From: Curtobacterium sp. VKM Ac-1376
GTDB lineage: Bacteria; Actinomycetota; Actinomycetes; Actinomycetales; Microbacteriaceae
Length of the DNA stretch: 64,000 nt
Direction: 5' to 3'
Assembly: GCF_015351025.1 (NCBI RefSeq)
Contig: NZ_JADKRV010000008.1
Coordinates: 57,935-121,934, forward strand
Shown: one piece after another, positions 17,365 to 25,658 of the stretch
How positions within the stretch are numbered: position 1 is the first letter of the stretch
Layout: every line of letters starts with the position of its first letter
Program-made: the position numbers and the translations under genes
The notes under the pieces: generated by a model
The model's database searches: none
Seen by the model: only the letters and a program-made list of their open reading frames with translations
What the model was told of the DNA's origin: nothing

Positions 17365-17589
17365 TCAGGCGACGAAGCCGATGCGCCGTGCCTCTTCCGC
17401 GCCGACCTCGACGTAGGCGAGCGAACTGACGGGGACGATGAACCGACGACCCTTGTCGTCCTGCATCGACAGGTGGGTCGACTTCGCCTCGAGGGCGTCG
17501 GACACGGCCTTCTCGACCTGGTCAGCGGTCTGGGCGGTCTCGAAAGCGATCTCGCGGGGGCTGTTGATGATGCCGATCTTGATGTCCAC
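17365..17589 (-). CDS. DUF3107 small protein
   Basis: This 74-residue protein (VDIKIGIINSPREIAFETAQ to YVEVGAEEARRIGFVA) is a full-length DUF3107 member, related to M. tuberculosis Rv3208A (TB9.4). Function unknown. The GTG start is 6 nt after a TACGCT hexamer. A GTG two codons upstream is in frame but falls before the expected transcription start. It begins a two-gene operon with a small membrane protein and is divergent from adnB. Confidence 0.9.
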   Translation of the reverse strand: MDIKIGIINSPREIAFETAQTADQVEKAVSDALEAKSTHLSMQDDKGRRFIVPVSSLAYVEVGAEEARRIGFVA

Positions 17590-17595
17590 GAGCAC

Positions 17596-17601
17596 AGCGT
17601 A
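17596..17601 (-). promoter_or_regulatory. -10 element of leaderless DUF3107 gene
   Basis: The minus strand reads TACGCT, then 6 nt, then GTG at 17589. Confidence 0.6.
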
Positions 17602-17704
17602 TCCGAGCGGCCCCGTGCGGCATCGGGCGTTCGCCGCGGGCGCACTCGCGCGCCTGCCCGCGTCGTTGCCGCGCGTCCGCGGCGGTCCTGTCGGCGGTCG
17701 TGGG

Positions 17705-17710
17705 TACCGT
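17705..17710 (+). promoter_or_regulatory. -10 element of leaderless adnB promoter
   Basis: TACCGT ends 6 nt before the GTG of adnB. Confidence 0.5.
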
Positions 17711-17716
17711 ACGACC

Positions 17717-20700
17717 GTGCCGAAGACCACGCTGATGCCCGCCCCCGCAGACGCCGGGCTCGCACGCGCACTGGTCGACGATCCGTCCCAGGCTGCTGTG
17801 CTGGCGCTGCCGGACGGTCGGCACGCCGCCGTGATCGGTTCCCCGGGCACCGGCAAGACCACGACGCTCGCCCGGCTCGTCGCCGACCGCTTGGCCCGGC
17901 CGGAAGCCATCAGCCAGGACGGCCATGCGTCGGTGCTCGCGCTGACCTCGGCCCGCACGGCCGCGACCGCCCTCCGCGACCGCTTGGCCGCGTCGGTGGA
18001 CCGACCGGTGCCCGGGGCCCTCGCCCGCACCGTGAACTCGCTGGCGTTCCAGATCGTGACGCACGCGGCCGCGGTGCAGCAGCAGGAACCCCCGACGCTC
18101 CTGACCGGTGGTGAGCAGGACCGCATCATCGCCGACCTGCTGGCCGGACACGAGGCCGACGGCAGCGGCCCGGAGTGGCCGGACCCGATCACCGCTGTGG
18201 TGCGGGAGCGCGCCGGGTTCCGCACGGCCCTCCGCGACGTCATGATGCGAGCGGTCGCCGCTGGGGTCGAGCCGGAGGACATGCGCGAGCTCGGCGACGA
18301 GCTCGGACGACCGGAGTGGCGCGCCGTCGGTGACTTCGTCGACGACTACCGGGCCTCGGTCACGGCGTTCCGGCCGACCGGTCTCGACTCCGGCGAACTC
18401 GTGGCGTACGCGACGGCCGCCGTGCTCCGCGGCGACGTCCCCGCGAGCATCGCCGCACTGCGCCTGGTCGTGGTCGACGACACGCAGGAACTCGTCGAGG
18501 GAGAGGTCGCCCTGCTCGGGGCACTCGCGCGTGCCGGGGTGCAGATCGTGGCCTTCGGTGACCCGGACATCGCGGCCTCGGCCTTCCGTGGGGCCGAACC
18601 CGACGTGCTCGGCCGGCTCGCGGTGCGGCTCGGCGTCGACCGGGTCGATGGCCTCTTCCTCGACACCGTCCACCGCCACCCCGCCCCGATCCGCGCGCTC
18701 GTGACCGGGGTCACCGCTCGCATCGGCGCCGCGGCCGCGGGCCGGCAGCGCAGCGCGGGTGCCGACGACCAGGACGCCCGGTCCGACGCGGTCGTGCATC
18801 TCGAGGCCGCCAGTCGATCGGCGCTCGTGGTCGCCGTCGCTCGCCGCCTGCGGGAGCACCGCCTGCTCGACGGCGTGCCGTGGCACCGGATGGCCGTCGT
18901 CACCCGGAGCGGCGCCGCCACCCCGGAACTCGTCCGTGCGCTCTCCGTCGCCGAGGTCCCGGCCACCGCGGGCGCGGCACCCGTCCGGCCCCGCGACGAC
19001 TCGGCGGCGCGCGCACTGCTCGACGCGGCTGCTGTGGCGCTCGACGTCCTGCCGCTCGACGCCGACCTGGCCACCGCCTTCGCGACCGGGCCGCTCGGCG
19101 GGCTCGACACCCTGGCGATGCGCCGGCTGCGGCTCGCCCTGCGGCGCGAGGAGCTCGCCGGCGACGGCACCCGCACCGCCGACGAACTGCTGGTGGAGGC
19201 GCTCGGCGCCCCGGAGCGTCTGGCCACGGTCGACGCCGGCTTCGCGCGACGTGCTACCCGACTCGCCCGCAGCCTGGTGCAGGCCCGCGCGGACGCCGAC
19301 GCCGGTTCCAGCATCGAGGAGATCCTCTGGGGGCTCTGGGAGCGCAGCGGTCAGGCGAAGGCGTGGGGCGCACAGTCCGCTGCCGGTGGCGTCGGTGCAG
19401 GCGAGGCGGACCGGCACCTCGACGCCGTCGTCGGTCTCTTCACCGCGGCGAAGCGGTTCGTCGAGCGCACCCCGGACGCCCCGGCGCGCGTCTTCGTCGA
19501 CGACCTGCTCGGCGCCGACCTGCCCGAGGACTCTATCGGCCCCGACCGGACCGCCGGTCGGGTGCGGGTGCTGACCCCCTCGGCGACGATCGGGCTGGAG
19601 TGCGACGTCGTCGTCGTGCTCGGCCTGCAGGACGGCGTCTGGCCGAACACCCGGGTGCGCGGCAGCCTGCTCGACCCCGACGGTCTGGTGCGGGCCGCCG
19701 CCGGCGTCGAGCGATCGCCCATCGACGACCGGGCGGCCGTGGTCGCCGACGAGCTCCGCCTGTTCGCCCGAGCGGTGTCCCGTGCCACCACCCAGGTCAT
19801 CGTCGGCACCGTCGCGAACGACGACGAGTCCCCGTCGCCCTTCGTCCGCCTGGTCCCGGTACCGCCGGACCGTCAACCGACCGTGCACCCGCTGTCCCTG
19901 CGCGGGCTCGCCGGATCCCTGCGCCGTCGCGTCGTGGCCTCCGGCGACCACGAGGCGGCGTCCGCCCTCGCGCGCCTGGCCGAGGCCGAGGTGCCCGGGG
20001 CCGCGCCGGACGAGTGGTACGGGCTCGCCGAACCGACGACCGATGCCCCGCTGGTCGACCTCGACGCCGACCCCGAGCCCGAGGTCGAGGGCGGCGAACC
20101 GGTCCCGCCCGCCGTCTCGGTGTCGCCGTCACGGATCGGCACGTTCGAGGAGTGCCCGGTGCACTGGTTCGCGCAGACCTTCGGTGGCGGCGCCCCGAGC
20201 CCCGCGATGGGCATCGGCACGATCGTCCACGAGGCGATGGAGCACGCGACCGAGATCGACGTCGAGTCGCTGTGGGAACGGGTCGAGTCGCGGTGGGACG
20301 AACTGACCTTCGAGTCGCCGTGGGTCGCCGACCGAGAGCGCGCCCGCACCCGGCGGATGATCGAGGGGCTCAGCGACTACCTGCGCACCTTCGCCAGCGC
20401 GGGGCGACGGCTGCTCGGGGCGGAGACCTCGTTCGCGCTCGTCACGGGGCCGGCGCGCATCCGCGGCAGCATCGACCGTATCGAGGTCGACCCCGAGGGG
20501 CGTGTGAGCGTCGTCGACCTCAAGACCGGCCGCTCGATGCCGAGCGAGAAGAACGACATGCCCGAGCACCCGCAGCTCGGCGCGTACCAGCTCGCGGTCG
20601 AGGACGGCGCGGTCGAGGGTGTGCCGGCCGGGTCACCGATGACCGGTGCGCGGCTGGTGTTCGTCCAGAACCCTCGTGGCGGGCACGCCTTCTCGGAGCG

Positions 20701-20872
20701 CACCCAGCACGCGTTCGACGCCGAAGCGCGCGAGACGTACCGCGAACGGCTGCACGGTGTCGCCCGCGGCATGGCAGGACGGACCTTCGTCGCGAACGTG
20801 GACGACCACTGCGAGAAGGCCCGGACCGGGGTCGAGTGCCGCATCCACGTGGTGGCGGAGGTGACCTGGTGA
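17717..20872 (+). CDS. adnB: AdnB subunit of the AdnAB helicase-nuclease
   Basis: AdnAB is the actinobacterial counterpart of RecBCD/AddAB and resects DNA double-strand ends. This 1051-residue subunit has a UvrD-like motor with Walker A IGSPGTGKTTT (residues 40-50), a degenerate motif II region VVVDDTQELVEGE, and helicase motif V/VI material near LRLFARAVSRAT. The C-terminal RecB-type nuclease runs from SPSRIGTFEECPVHWF to VVDLKTGR (near residue 935). The choice of AdnB over AdnA rests on gene order (first gene, as Rv3202c precedes Rv3201c) and the GxPGTGK Walker A. The GTG start is leaderless. adnA begins 4 nt before its stop. Confidence 0.85.
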   Translation: MPKTTLMPAPADAGLARALVDDPSQAAVLALPDGRHAAVIGSPGTGKTTTLARLVADRLARPEAISQDGHASVLALTSARTAATALRDRLAASVDRPVPGALARTVNSLAFQIVTHAAAVQQQEPPTLLTGGEQDRIIADLLAGHEADGSGPEWPDPITAVVRERAGFRTALRDVMMRAVAAGVEPEDMRELGDELGRPEWRAVGDFVDDYRASVTAFRPTGLDSGELVAYATAAVLRGDVPASIAALRLVVVDDTQELVEGEVALLGALARAGVQIVAFGDPDIAASAFRGAEPDVLGRLAVRLGVDRVDGLFLDTVHRHPAPIRALVTGVTARIGAAAAGRQRSAGADDQDARSDAVVHLEAASRSALVVAVARRLREHRLLDGVPWHRMAVVTRSGAATPELVRALSVAEVPATAGAAPVRPRDDSAARALLDAAAVALDVLPLDADLATAFATGPLGGLDTLAMRRLRLALRREELAGDGTRTADELLVEALGAPERLATVDAGFARRATRLARSLVQARADADAGSSIEEILWGLWERSGQAKAWGAQSAAGGVGAGEADRHLDAVVGLFTAAKRFVERTPDAPARVFVDDLLGADLPEDSIGPDRTAGRVRVLTPSATIGLECDVVVVLGLQDGVWPNTRVRGSLLDPDGLVRAAAGVERSPIDDRAAVVADELRLFARAVSRATTQVIVGTVANDDESPSPFVRLVPVPPDRQPTVHPLSLRGLAGSLRRRVVASGDHEAASALARLAEAEVPGAAPDEWYGLAEPTTDAPLVDLDADPEPEVEGGEPVPPAVSVSPSRIGTFEECPVHWFAQTFGGGAPSPAMGIGTIVHEAMEHATEIDVESLWERVESRWDELTFESPWVADRERARTRRMIEGLSDYLRTFASAGRRLLGAETSFALVTGPARIRGSIDRIEVDPEGRVSVVDLKTGRSMPSEKNDMPEHPQLGAYQLAVEDGAVEGVPAGSPMTGARLVFVQNPRGGHAFSERTQHAFDAEARETYRERLHGVARGMAGRTFVANVDDHCEKARTGVECRIHVVAEVTW

Positions 20873-23800
20873 CCGACATGACCGACATGACCGACATGAC
20901 CGACGCGACTTCTGCCGGTGCGTCCTCGCCCGCCATCCGGCACGGTGCCGACGCCATCGCCGACGCCCTCGGCCGCCCACGCCCCACCGTCCAGCAGCGC
21001 GCCGTCATCGAGTCCCCCCTCGTCCCCGCCCTCGTCGTCGCGGGTGCCGGCAGCGGGAAGACCGAGACGATGGCCTCGCGCGTGGTCTGGCTCCTGGCGA
21101 ACGGGCTCGTCCGCCCCGACGAGGTCCTCGGCCTGACCTTCACCCGCAAGGCCGCCGGAGAGCTGTCGGTCCGCATCAACGACCGCATCCGTGCCCTCGA
21201 AGAGGTCGGGCTGATCACCCCGGGCGACGCCTTCGAAGCACCGACGGTCTCGACGTACAACGCCTTCGCGAACGCCGTCTTCCGCGAGAACGCCCTGCTC
21301 GTCGGGCGTGACGGGGAGTCGCAGGTCCTGACCGAGCCCTCGGCCTGGCAGCTCGCCCGCCGGGTCGTGGTGGCCGCCCGCGACGACCGGCTGGCCGGAC
21401 TCGACCGCGACGTCGACACCCTCACGGCCGCGGTCGTGGCACTCGCCGGGGCCACCTCCGAGCACCTCGTCGAGCCCGAGGACCTCCGTCGGTTCGCGAT
21501 CGAGTTCTCCGAACTGCTGGAACTCCCCGGTAACCGGGGCAAGCCCTACCGGGCCATCACGGACGCAGTCGCAGCGATCGGGTCGCTCGAACCCCTGGCT
21601 GACCTGGTCGCGGAGTTCCGTCGCCAGAAGGTCGACCGCGGCTTCGTCGAGTTCTCCGACCAGATCGCCCTCGCGCTCGCCGCGGCCGAGTCGGCGCCCC
21701 GCGTGGTCACCGACCTCCGGCAGCGGTACGGCGTGGTGCTGCTCGACGAGTACCAGGACACCTCGGTCGTGCAGACCCGGTTCCTCGCCCGGCTGTTCCG
21801 CGGGCACTCGGTGATGGCCGTGGGCGACCCGCACCAGTCGATCTACGGTTTCCGCGGCGCGAGTGCGGCGAACCTCGCTCGCTTTCCGCACGACTTCGGC
21901 GGCGACGAGCCGGGCGTGGCCGAGCCGGTGACCTTCGCGCTGTCGACGAGCTGGCGCAACCCGATCGACGTGCTCGCCGGGGCGAACGCGATCGTCGCGC
22001 CGCTGTCCGAGGCCTCCGAAGTCGACGTCGAGCGGTTGTCCCCCCGCCCCGGAGCGGACGCCGGAACCGTGCGGGTGGTGTTCCCGGAGACCCTGCCGGA
22101 CGAGGCAGACGAGGTCGCGGCGTGGTTCCAGGACCACCGCCGCCGAACCCCTGCGATGTCGATGGCCCTGCTGCTGCGCGCACGAAAGGACCTGGCGGCG
22201 TTCACGGCGGCGCTCGGCGCCCGCGGGGTGCCGTACCACGTGCTCGGCACCGGCGGGCTGCTCCAGCGCCCCGAGATCGTCGACCTGGTGGCCTGCCTGC
22301 GCGTGCTGCACGACCCCGCTGCGGGCAACGACCTCATCCGGCTGCTCGCAGGTGCCCGGTGGCGGGTGGGCGCAGCGGACATCGTCGCCCTGCACCAGCT
22401 CGCCCGCTGGCTGTTCCAGCGCGACCACACGCAGCAGCGACTCGACGACGAACTGACTGCGGCGTTCCGGGCGTCGGTCGCCGCAGGGGAGCACGGGTCG
22501 ATCGTGGACGCCCTCGACTTCGTCGCGACCGCCCCCGACGAGCACGGCGCGCTCGAGGGCATCACACCGGCGGGCCGGAGCCGGATGCGCGCCCTCGGCG
22601 GCCAACTCGCAATGCTCCGCTCACGTGCAGCGGGCGACCTGGTGGACTTCGTGACCCTGGTCGTGCAGGAGATGCTGCTCGACATCGAGGTCGCAGCGCA
22701 CGAGCAGGGCAGCGGGGCCTACCTGGACGCCTTCATCGACGAGCTCGCCGGGTTCGTGGCGACCGACGACCGCCCCGACCTCGGTTCCTTCCTCGGCTGG
22801 ATCGACGCCGCCGCCCGTCGCGATGACATGGGCCCGCGGTCCGAGGAGCCCGAGGCCGGTACCGTCCAGATCCTGACCATCCACGGGTCGAAGGGCCTCG
22901 AGTGGGATGCCGTCGCGGTGCCGCGCATGGTCGAGGGGGGCCTGCCGGCGCGCCCGCAGGAGGGCTCCTCCGGCTGGCTCGGATTCGGCCGGTTGCCGTA
23001 CGAGTTCCGTGGGGACGCCGCCGAGCTGCCGCGACTCGCGTGGCGCGGGCAGGAGACCCAGAAGGACGTCGTCGCCGCCATCGACGCCTTCAAGGAGCAG
23101 GTCAAGGCACGGAACGAGGACGAGGAACGCCGGCTCACCTACGTGGCGCTCACCCGCGCCAAGCACGACCTGCTGGTCTCCGGTTCGTTCTGGGCCGGGG
23201 GCGTCCGTCCCACCGAGCCGAGTCGGTACCTGCGCGATCTGGTCGAGGCCGGGGTCATCGACGGCGGTGCGATCCCGGAGACGACCGTGCACGACGAGAA
23301 CCCGATGGGCGAGAGCGGGGCCACGCAGTCCTGGCCGCACGTTCCCTTCGGGCAGCGCGCACCACGCGTGCTGGCCGCAGCCGAACGCGTGCAGAACGCG
23401 AACCCCGGCGCCTCCGGCCGGTTCGCCGCCGACATCGACCTGTTGCTCGCCGAACGACACGCGACCCGGAACGCGAAGCACGCGGTCGCGGTCCCGCACC
23501 GGGTCCCGGCCTCCGGCTTCAAGGACTACCTCACCGAACCGGACTCGGTGGCGGAGCGCCTCCGCCGGCCAATGCCGGAACGGCCGTACCGGGCCACTCG
23601 TCTCGGCACGCTCTTCCACCAGTGGGTGGAGCAGCGGGCACGGAGCGGTGGGTCGCTCGAGACGCTCGACGTCTGGGACGGCGAACTCGACCTCGACGCC
23701 GACGAGCTCGCCGACGCTGCACCCGACGCCGTGGTGACCGACGACGGCGCTCGTCGGTTCGCGGACTTCCAGGCCACGTTCGCCCGCTCCCGGTGGGCAG

Positions 23801-24129
23801 GGCGCACGCCGATCGAGGTCGAGCGCGAGATCCACATCCCGTTCCTCGGCCACAGCGTCGTCTGCAAGCTCGACGCCGTGTACGAGATCGACGGGCGGGC
23901 CGAGGTGGTCGACTGGAAGACGGGGAAGGCGCCGTCCGGTGCGGAGGACCTGGCTCGCCGCACCCTGCAGCTCGCGCTGTACCGGGTGGCGTACGCGGAG
24001 TTCACGGGGCGGCCGCTCGACCAGGTCGACGCGGTGTTCTACTTCGTCGCCGACGACCTCGAGGTCCGCCCGGCGGAGCTGCTGGACCGCGCCGGACTCG
24101 AGCGCGCCTGGGCCGAGGCGATCGGCTGA
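20869..24129 (+). CDS. adnA: AdnA subunit of the AdnAB helicase-nuclease
   Basis: This 1086-residue UvrD-type helicase-nuclease has Walker A VAGAGSGKTETM (about residues 57-68) and LGLTFTRKAAGEL. Motif II is LLDEYQDTS, motif III VGDPHQSIYGFRGA, and motif VI YVALTRAKHDL. A RecB-like nuclease with VVDWKTGKAP (near residue 1013) follows. Together with AdnB it forms the end-resection motor. The GTG start overlaps the adnB stop (GTGA). The first residues VTDMTDMTDMTDATS come from a 9-bp DNA repeat that offers four possible start codons in one frame. Confidence 0.87.
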   Translation: MTDMTDMTDMTDATSAGASSPAIRHGADAIADALGRPRPTVQQRAVIESPLVPALVVAGAGSGKTETMASRVVWLLANGLVRPDEVLGLTFTRKAAGELSVRINDRIRALEEVGLITPGDAFEAPTVSTYNAFANAVFRENALLVGRDGESQVLTEPSAWQLARRVVVAARDDRLAGLDRDVDTLTAAVVALAGATSEHLVEPEDLRRFAIEFSELLELPGNRGKPYRAITDAVAAIGSLEPLADLVAEFRRQKVDRGFVEFSDQIALALAAAESAPRVVTDLRQRYGVVLLDEYQDTSVVQTRFLARLFRGHSVMAVGDPHQSIYGFRGASAANLARFPHDFGGDEPGVAEPVTFALSTSWRNPIDVLAGANAIVAPLSEASEVDVERLSPRPGADAGTVRVVFPETLPDEADEVAAWFQDHRRRTPAMSMALLLRARKDLAAFTAALGARGVPYHVLGTGGLLQRPEIVDLVACLRVLHDPAAGNDLIRLLAGARWRVGAADIVALHQLARWLFQRDHTQQRLDDELTAAFRASVAAGEHGSIVDALDFVATAPDEHGALEGITPAGRSRMRALGGQLAMLRSRAAGDLVDFVTLVVQEMLLDIEVAAHEQGSGAYLDAFIDELAGFVATDDRPDLGSFLGWIDAAARRDDMGPRSEEPEAGTVQILTIHGSKGLEWDAVAVPRMVEGGLPARPQEGSSGWLGFGRLPYEFRGDAAELPRLAWRGQETQKDVVAAIDAFKEQVKARNEDEERRLTYVALTRAKHDLLVSGSFWAGGVRPTEPSRYLRDLVEAGVIDGGAIPETTVHDENPMGESGATQSWPHVPFGQRAPRVLAAAERVQNANPGASGRFAADIDLLLAERHATRNAKHAVAVPHRVPASGFKDYLTEPDSVAERLRRPMPERPYRATRLGTLFHQWVEQRARSGGSLETLDVWDGELDLDADELADAAPDAVVTDDGARRFADFQATFARSRWAGRTPIEVEREIHIPFLGHSVVCKLDAVYEIDGRAEVVDWKTGKAPSGAEDLARRTLQLALYRVAYAEFTGRPLDQVDAVFYFVADDLEVRPAELLDRAGLERAWAEAIG
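20871..20904 (+). repeat. 9-bp tandem repeat at the adnA start
   Basis: GACCGACAT occurs three times perfectly (20871-20897) with a partial fourth copy. Each unit supplies an in-frame ATG (20878, 20887, 20896) after the GTG at 20869. Confidence 0.8.
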
Positions 24130-24211
24130 CGCAGGACGTGCCGCGGCGCGGTGCGCCTGATCCCGGCTGCGCCCCGGCGCGGCGTGGGCCGCGGCTGGCC
24201 AGGTCGCGGCT
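24130..24211. other. non-coding gap after adnA
   Basis: The first 82 bases of the 417-bp gap between adnA and the phosphotransferase-fold gene show no gene or clear hairpin. The rest of the gap is taken up by the inverted-repeat element that follows. Confidence 0.5.
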
Positions 24212-24539
24212 GGTCACGACTCCCCGCGCGCGTGGCGCTGAGCGGTCACGGAACGTCGGCAGAGCGCGTGCGGAGCAACGCGAGGTGACCGCTCGGCGGA
24301 GGTGAGCGGGGAGTCCCGGTCGCGCGGCGCGCCCCGCGTCCGTCCGGCACCGTCTGGAGGCCCGGTTCCGGGCTCGGGGACCGGCACCGGGCCTCCAGGC
24401 GGTGCGTCGAAGGCGTCGGCGACCGCCGCCGTCAGGGCGCCCCGGTCGGGTGGCGCCGAACGGTCACGGACCGTCGACGGGGCGCGCGTCGAGCGACGCG
24501 ATGCGACCGCTCGGCGGACCTGAGCGGGGAGTCGTGACC
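24212..24539. mobile_element. 328-bp non-coding element with 16-bp terminal inverted repeats (MITE- or BIME-like)
   Basis: GGTCACGACTCCCCGC (24212-24227) and its exact complement GCGGGGAGTCGTGACC (24524-24539) bound the element. The left part is a nested hairpin: ACTCCCCGC with GCGGGGAGT at 24305-24313, and GAGCGGTCAC with GTGACCGCTC. A degenerate second copy of the same unit, with CGGTCACGG and GACCGCTCGGCGG, occupies 24449-24539. The centre holds a GGAGGCCCGG hairpin. No reading frame looks coding. It could be a miniature transposon, a paired REP element or an elaborate terminator; no second full copy is in the window. Confidence 0.5.
24354..24398. terminator. GGAGGCCCGG hairpin, convergent terminator
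   Basis: CTGGAGGCCCGGT (24354-24366) pairs with ACCGGGCCTCCAG (24386-24398). It lies between adnA and the converging phosphotransferase-fold gene. Confidence 0.65.
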
Positions 24540-24546
24540 GCCGGCG

Positions 24547-25545
24547 TCAGCCGTGCCGACGCTCGGTGGAGGACAGCAGCTGCTCGACCTCGCCGATCTC
24601 CATCGTCTCCGGTGACACGGACTGCAGCGGCTCCGCGCTCGGTGCGTGCACCGCGTCCACCAGCCGGTGCATCATCGCGACCGCGTCGTCGACCACCTCG
24701 GTGCTCTTCGCCTGCACGCCGTGCAGCAGCCAGTGGGCGGTCTCGAGCTCGTGGTGCACGCGTGCACGCTGGGCGAGCTGGCGGTCACGGCCGCCGCCGT
24801 TCGCCTCGTAGGCGCTGAGGACGGTGTCGAACGCGTCCCGCCGGCCTGCGAGCACCCAGGCCAGGTCCTTCGCGGGGTCGCCGAGCCGCAGCTCGCCCCA
24901 GTCCAGGATCCCGCTGACGACGTCACCGTCCGCGAGCAGCGCGCCGGTGCCGAGCGAGCCGTGCACGACGGTCGGCGTGAACTGCCAGAGCTGCTGGTCG
25001 CGCGCCGCGCCCTCCCACCGCTCGACGAGGGCGGCGGGCACGAGCTTGGTGGCGACCGCACGGTCCATGACGGAGACGGCGGATCGGAGCACCTCGAAGG
25101 GGGTGAGCGACGGCAGGCCGGCGTCGGAGACGAAGCTGGTCGGCAGCTGGTGGATCGCCGCGACCGCGCGGCCGACGCTGGTGGCGAGGTGCGGACGCTC
25201 GACGAGCGACCCGAGCGTCGGGTGCGCACCGGGCAGCCGCGTCGTGACGATGGCGCGGGTCGATCCGATCGGTGCCTGTCCGCGGTACTCGGCGACACCG
25301 AACGGGAGGCGCGTGCGGATCCCGGCGCTCAGCGCACGGATCGCGACGAGGTCGGCCGACTGCCGGGCCTCCGCCCGCTGGTTCCGGGGACGGCGGATGA
25401 CGATCTCGGCGCCGTCGGCGTCGCGGAGGAGCGCCGACTCGTAGTCGCCGGCCGCGGCCGAGCCGAGCGTGCGCGTGCCCGTGACGAGGAGACCTGGAAC
25501 GGCCGTCGTCGCCAACGCAGCTAGAGTGAACTGGGATCCCGCCAT
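24547..25545 (-). CDS. aminoglycoside-phosphotransferase-fold protein with degenerate catalytic loop
   Basis: The 332-residue protein has the APH kinase-like fold. The catalytic loop reads VVHGSLGTGALLADG where active members have HGDxxxxN, so the catalytic Asp and the Asn are replaced (by Ser and Ala). The metal-binding segment GILDWGELRLGDPAKDLAWV is kept. It may be a pseudokinase or use another mechanism. The ATG follows a TACCCT -10 by 7 nt. It is divergent from nudC and converges on adnA. Function unknown; a resistance role should not be assumed. Confidence 0.75.
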   Translation of the reverse strand: MAGSQFTLAALATTAVPGLLVTGTRTLGSAAAGDYESALLRDADGAEIVIRRPRNQRAEARQSADLVAIRALSAGIRTRLPFGVAEYRGQAPIGSTRAIVTTRLPGAHPTLGSLVERPHLATSVGRAVAAIHQLPTSFVSDAGLPSLTPFEVLRSAVSVMDRAVATKLVPAALVERWEGAARDQQLWQFTPTVVHGSLGTGALLADGDVVSGILDWGELRLGDPAKDLAWVLAGRRDAFDTVLSAYEANGGGRDRQLAQRARVHHELETAHWLLHGVQAKSTEVVDDAVAMMHRLVDAVHAPSAEPLQSVSPETMEIGEVEQLLSSTERRHG

Positions 25546-25552
25546 GCCCCTC

Positions 25553-25558
25553 AGGGTA
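25553..25558 (-). promoter_or_regulatory. -10 element of leaderless phosphotransferase-fold gene
   Basis: The minus strand reads TACCCT, then 7 nt, then ATG at 25545. Confidence 0.6.
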
Positions 25559-25658
25559 GGCGCGTGACGCCCGCACTGCTGCACGCCACGCTGTTCGGCG
25601 GGCCGCCTGCCCGTCCGTTCCCCGCACGTCCGCACCCGATCCGAGGAGCTCTCCCGCC

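Noticed and set aside
24547..25545. Aminoglycoside resistance gene
   Set aside because: The fold matches, but the catalytic Asp is missing and the position is a conserved chromosomal one, so a resistance call is not supported.
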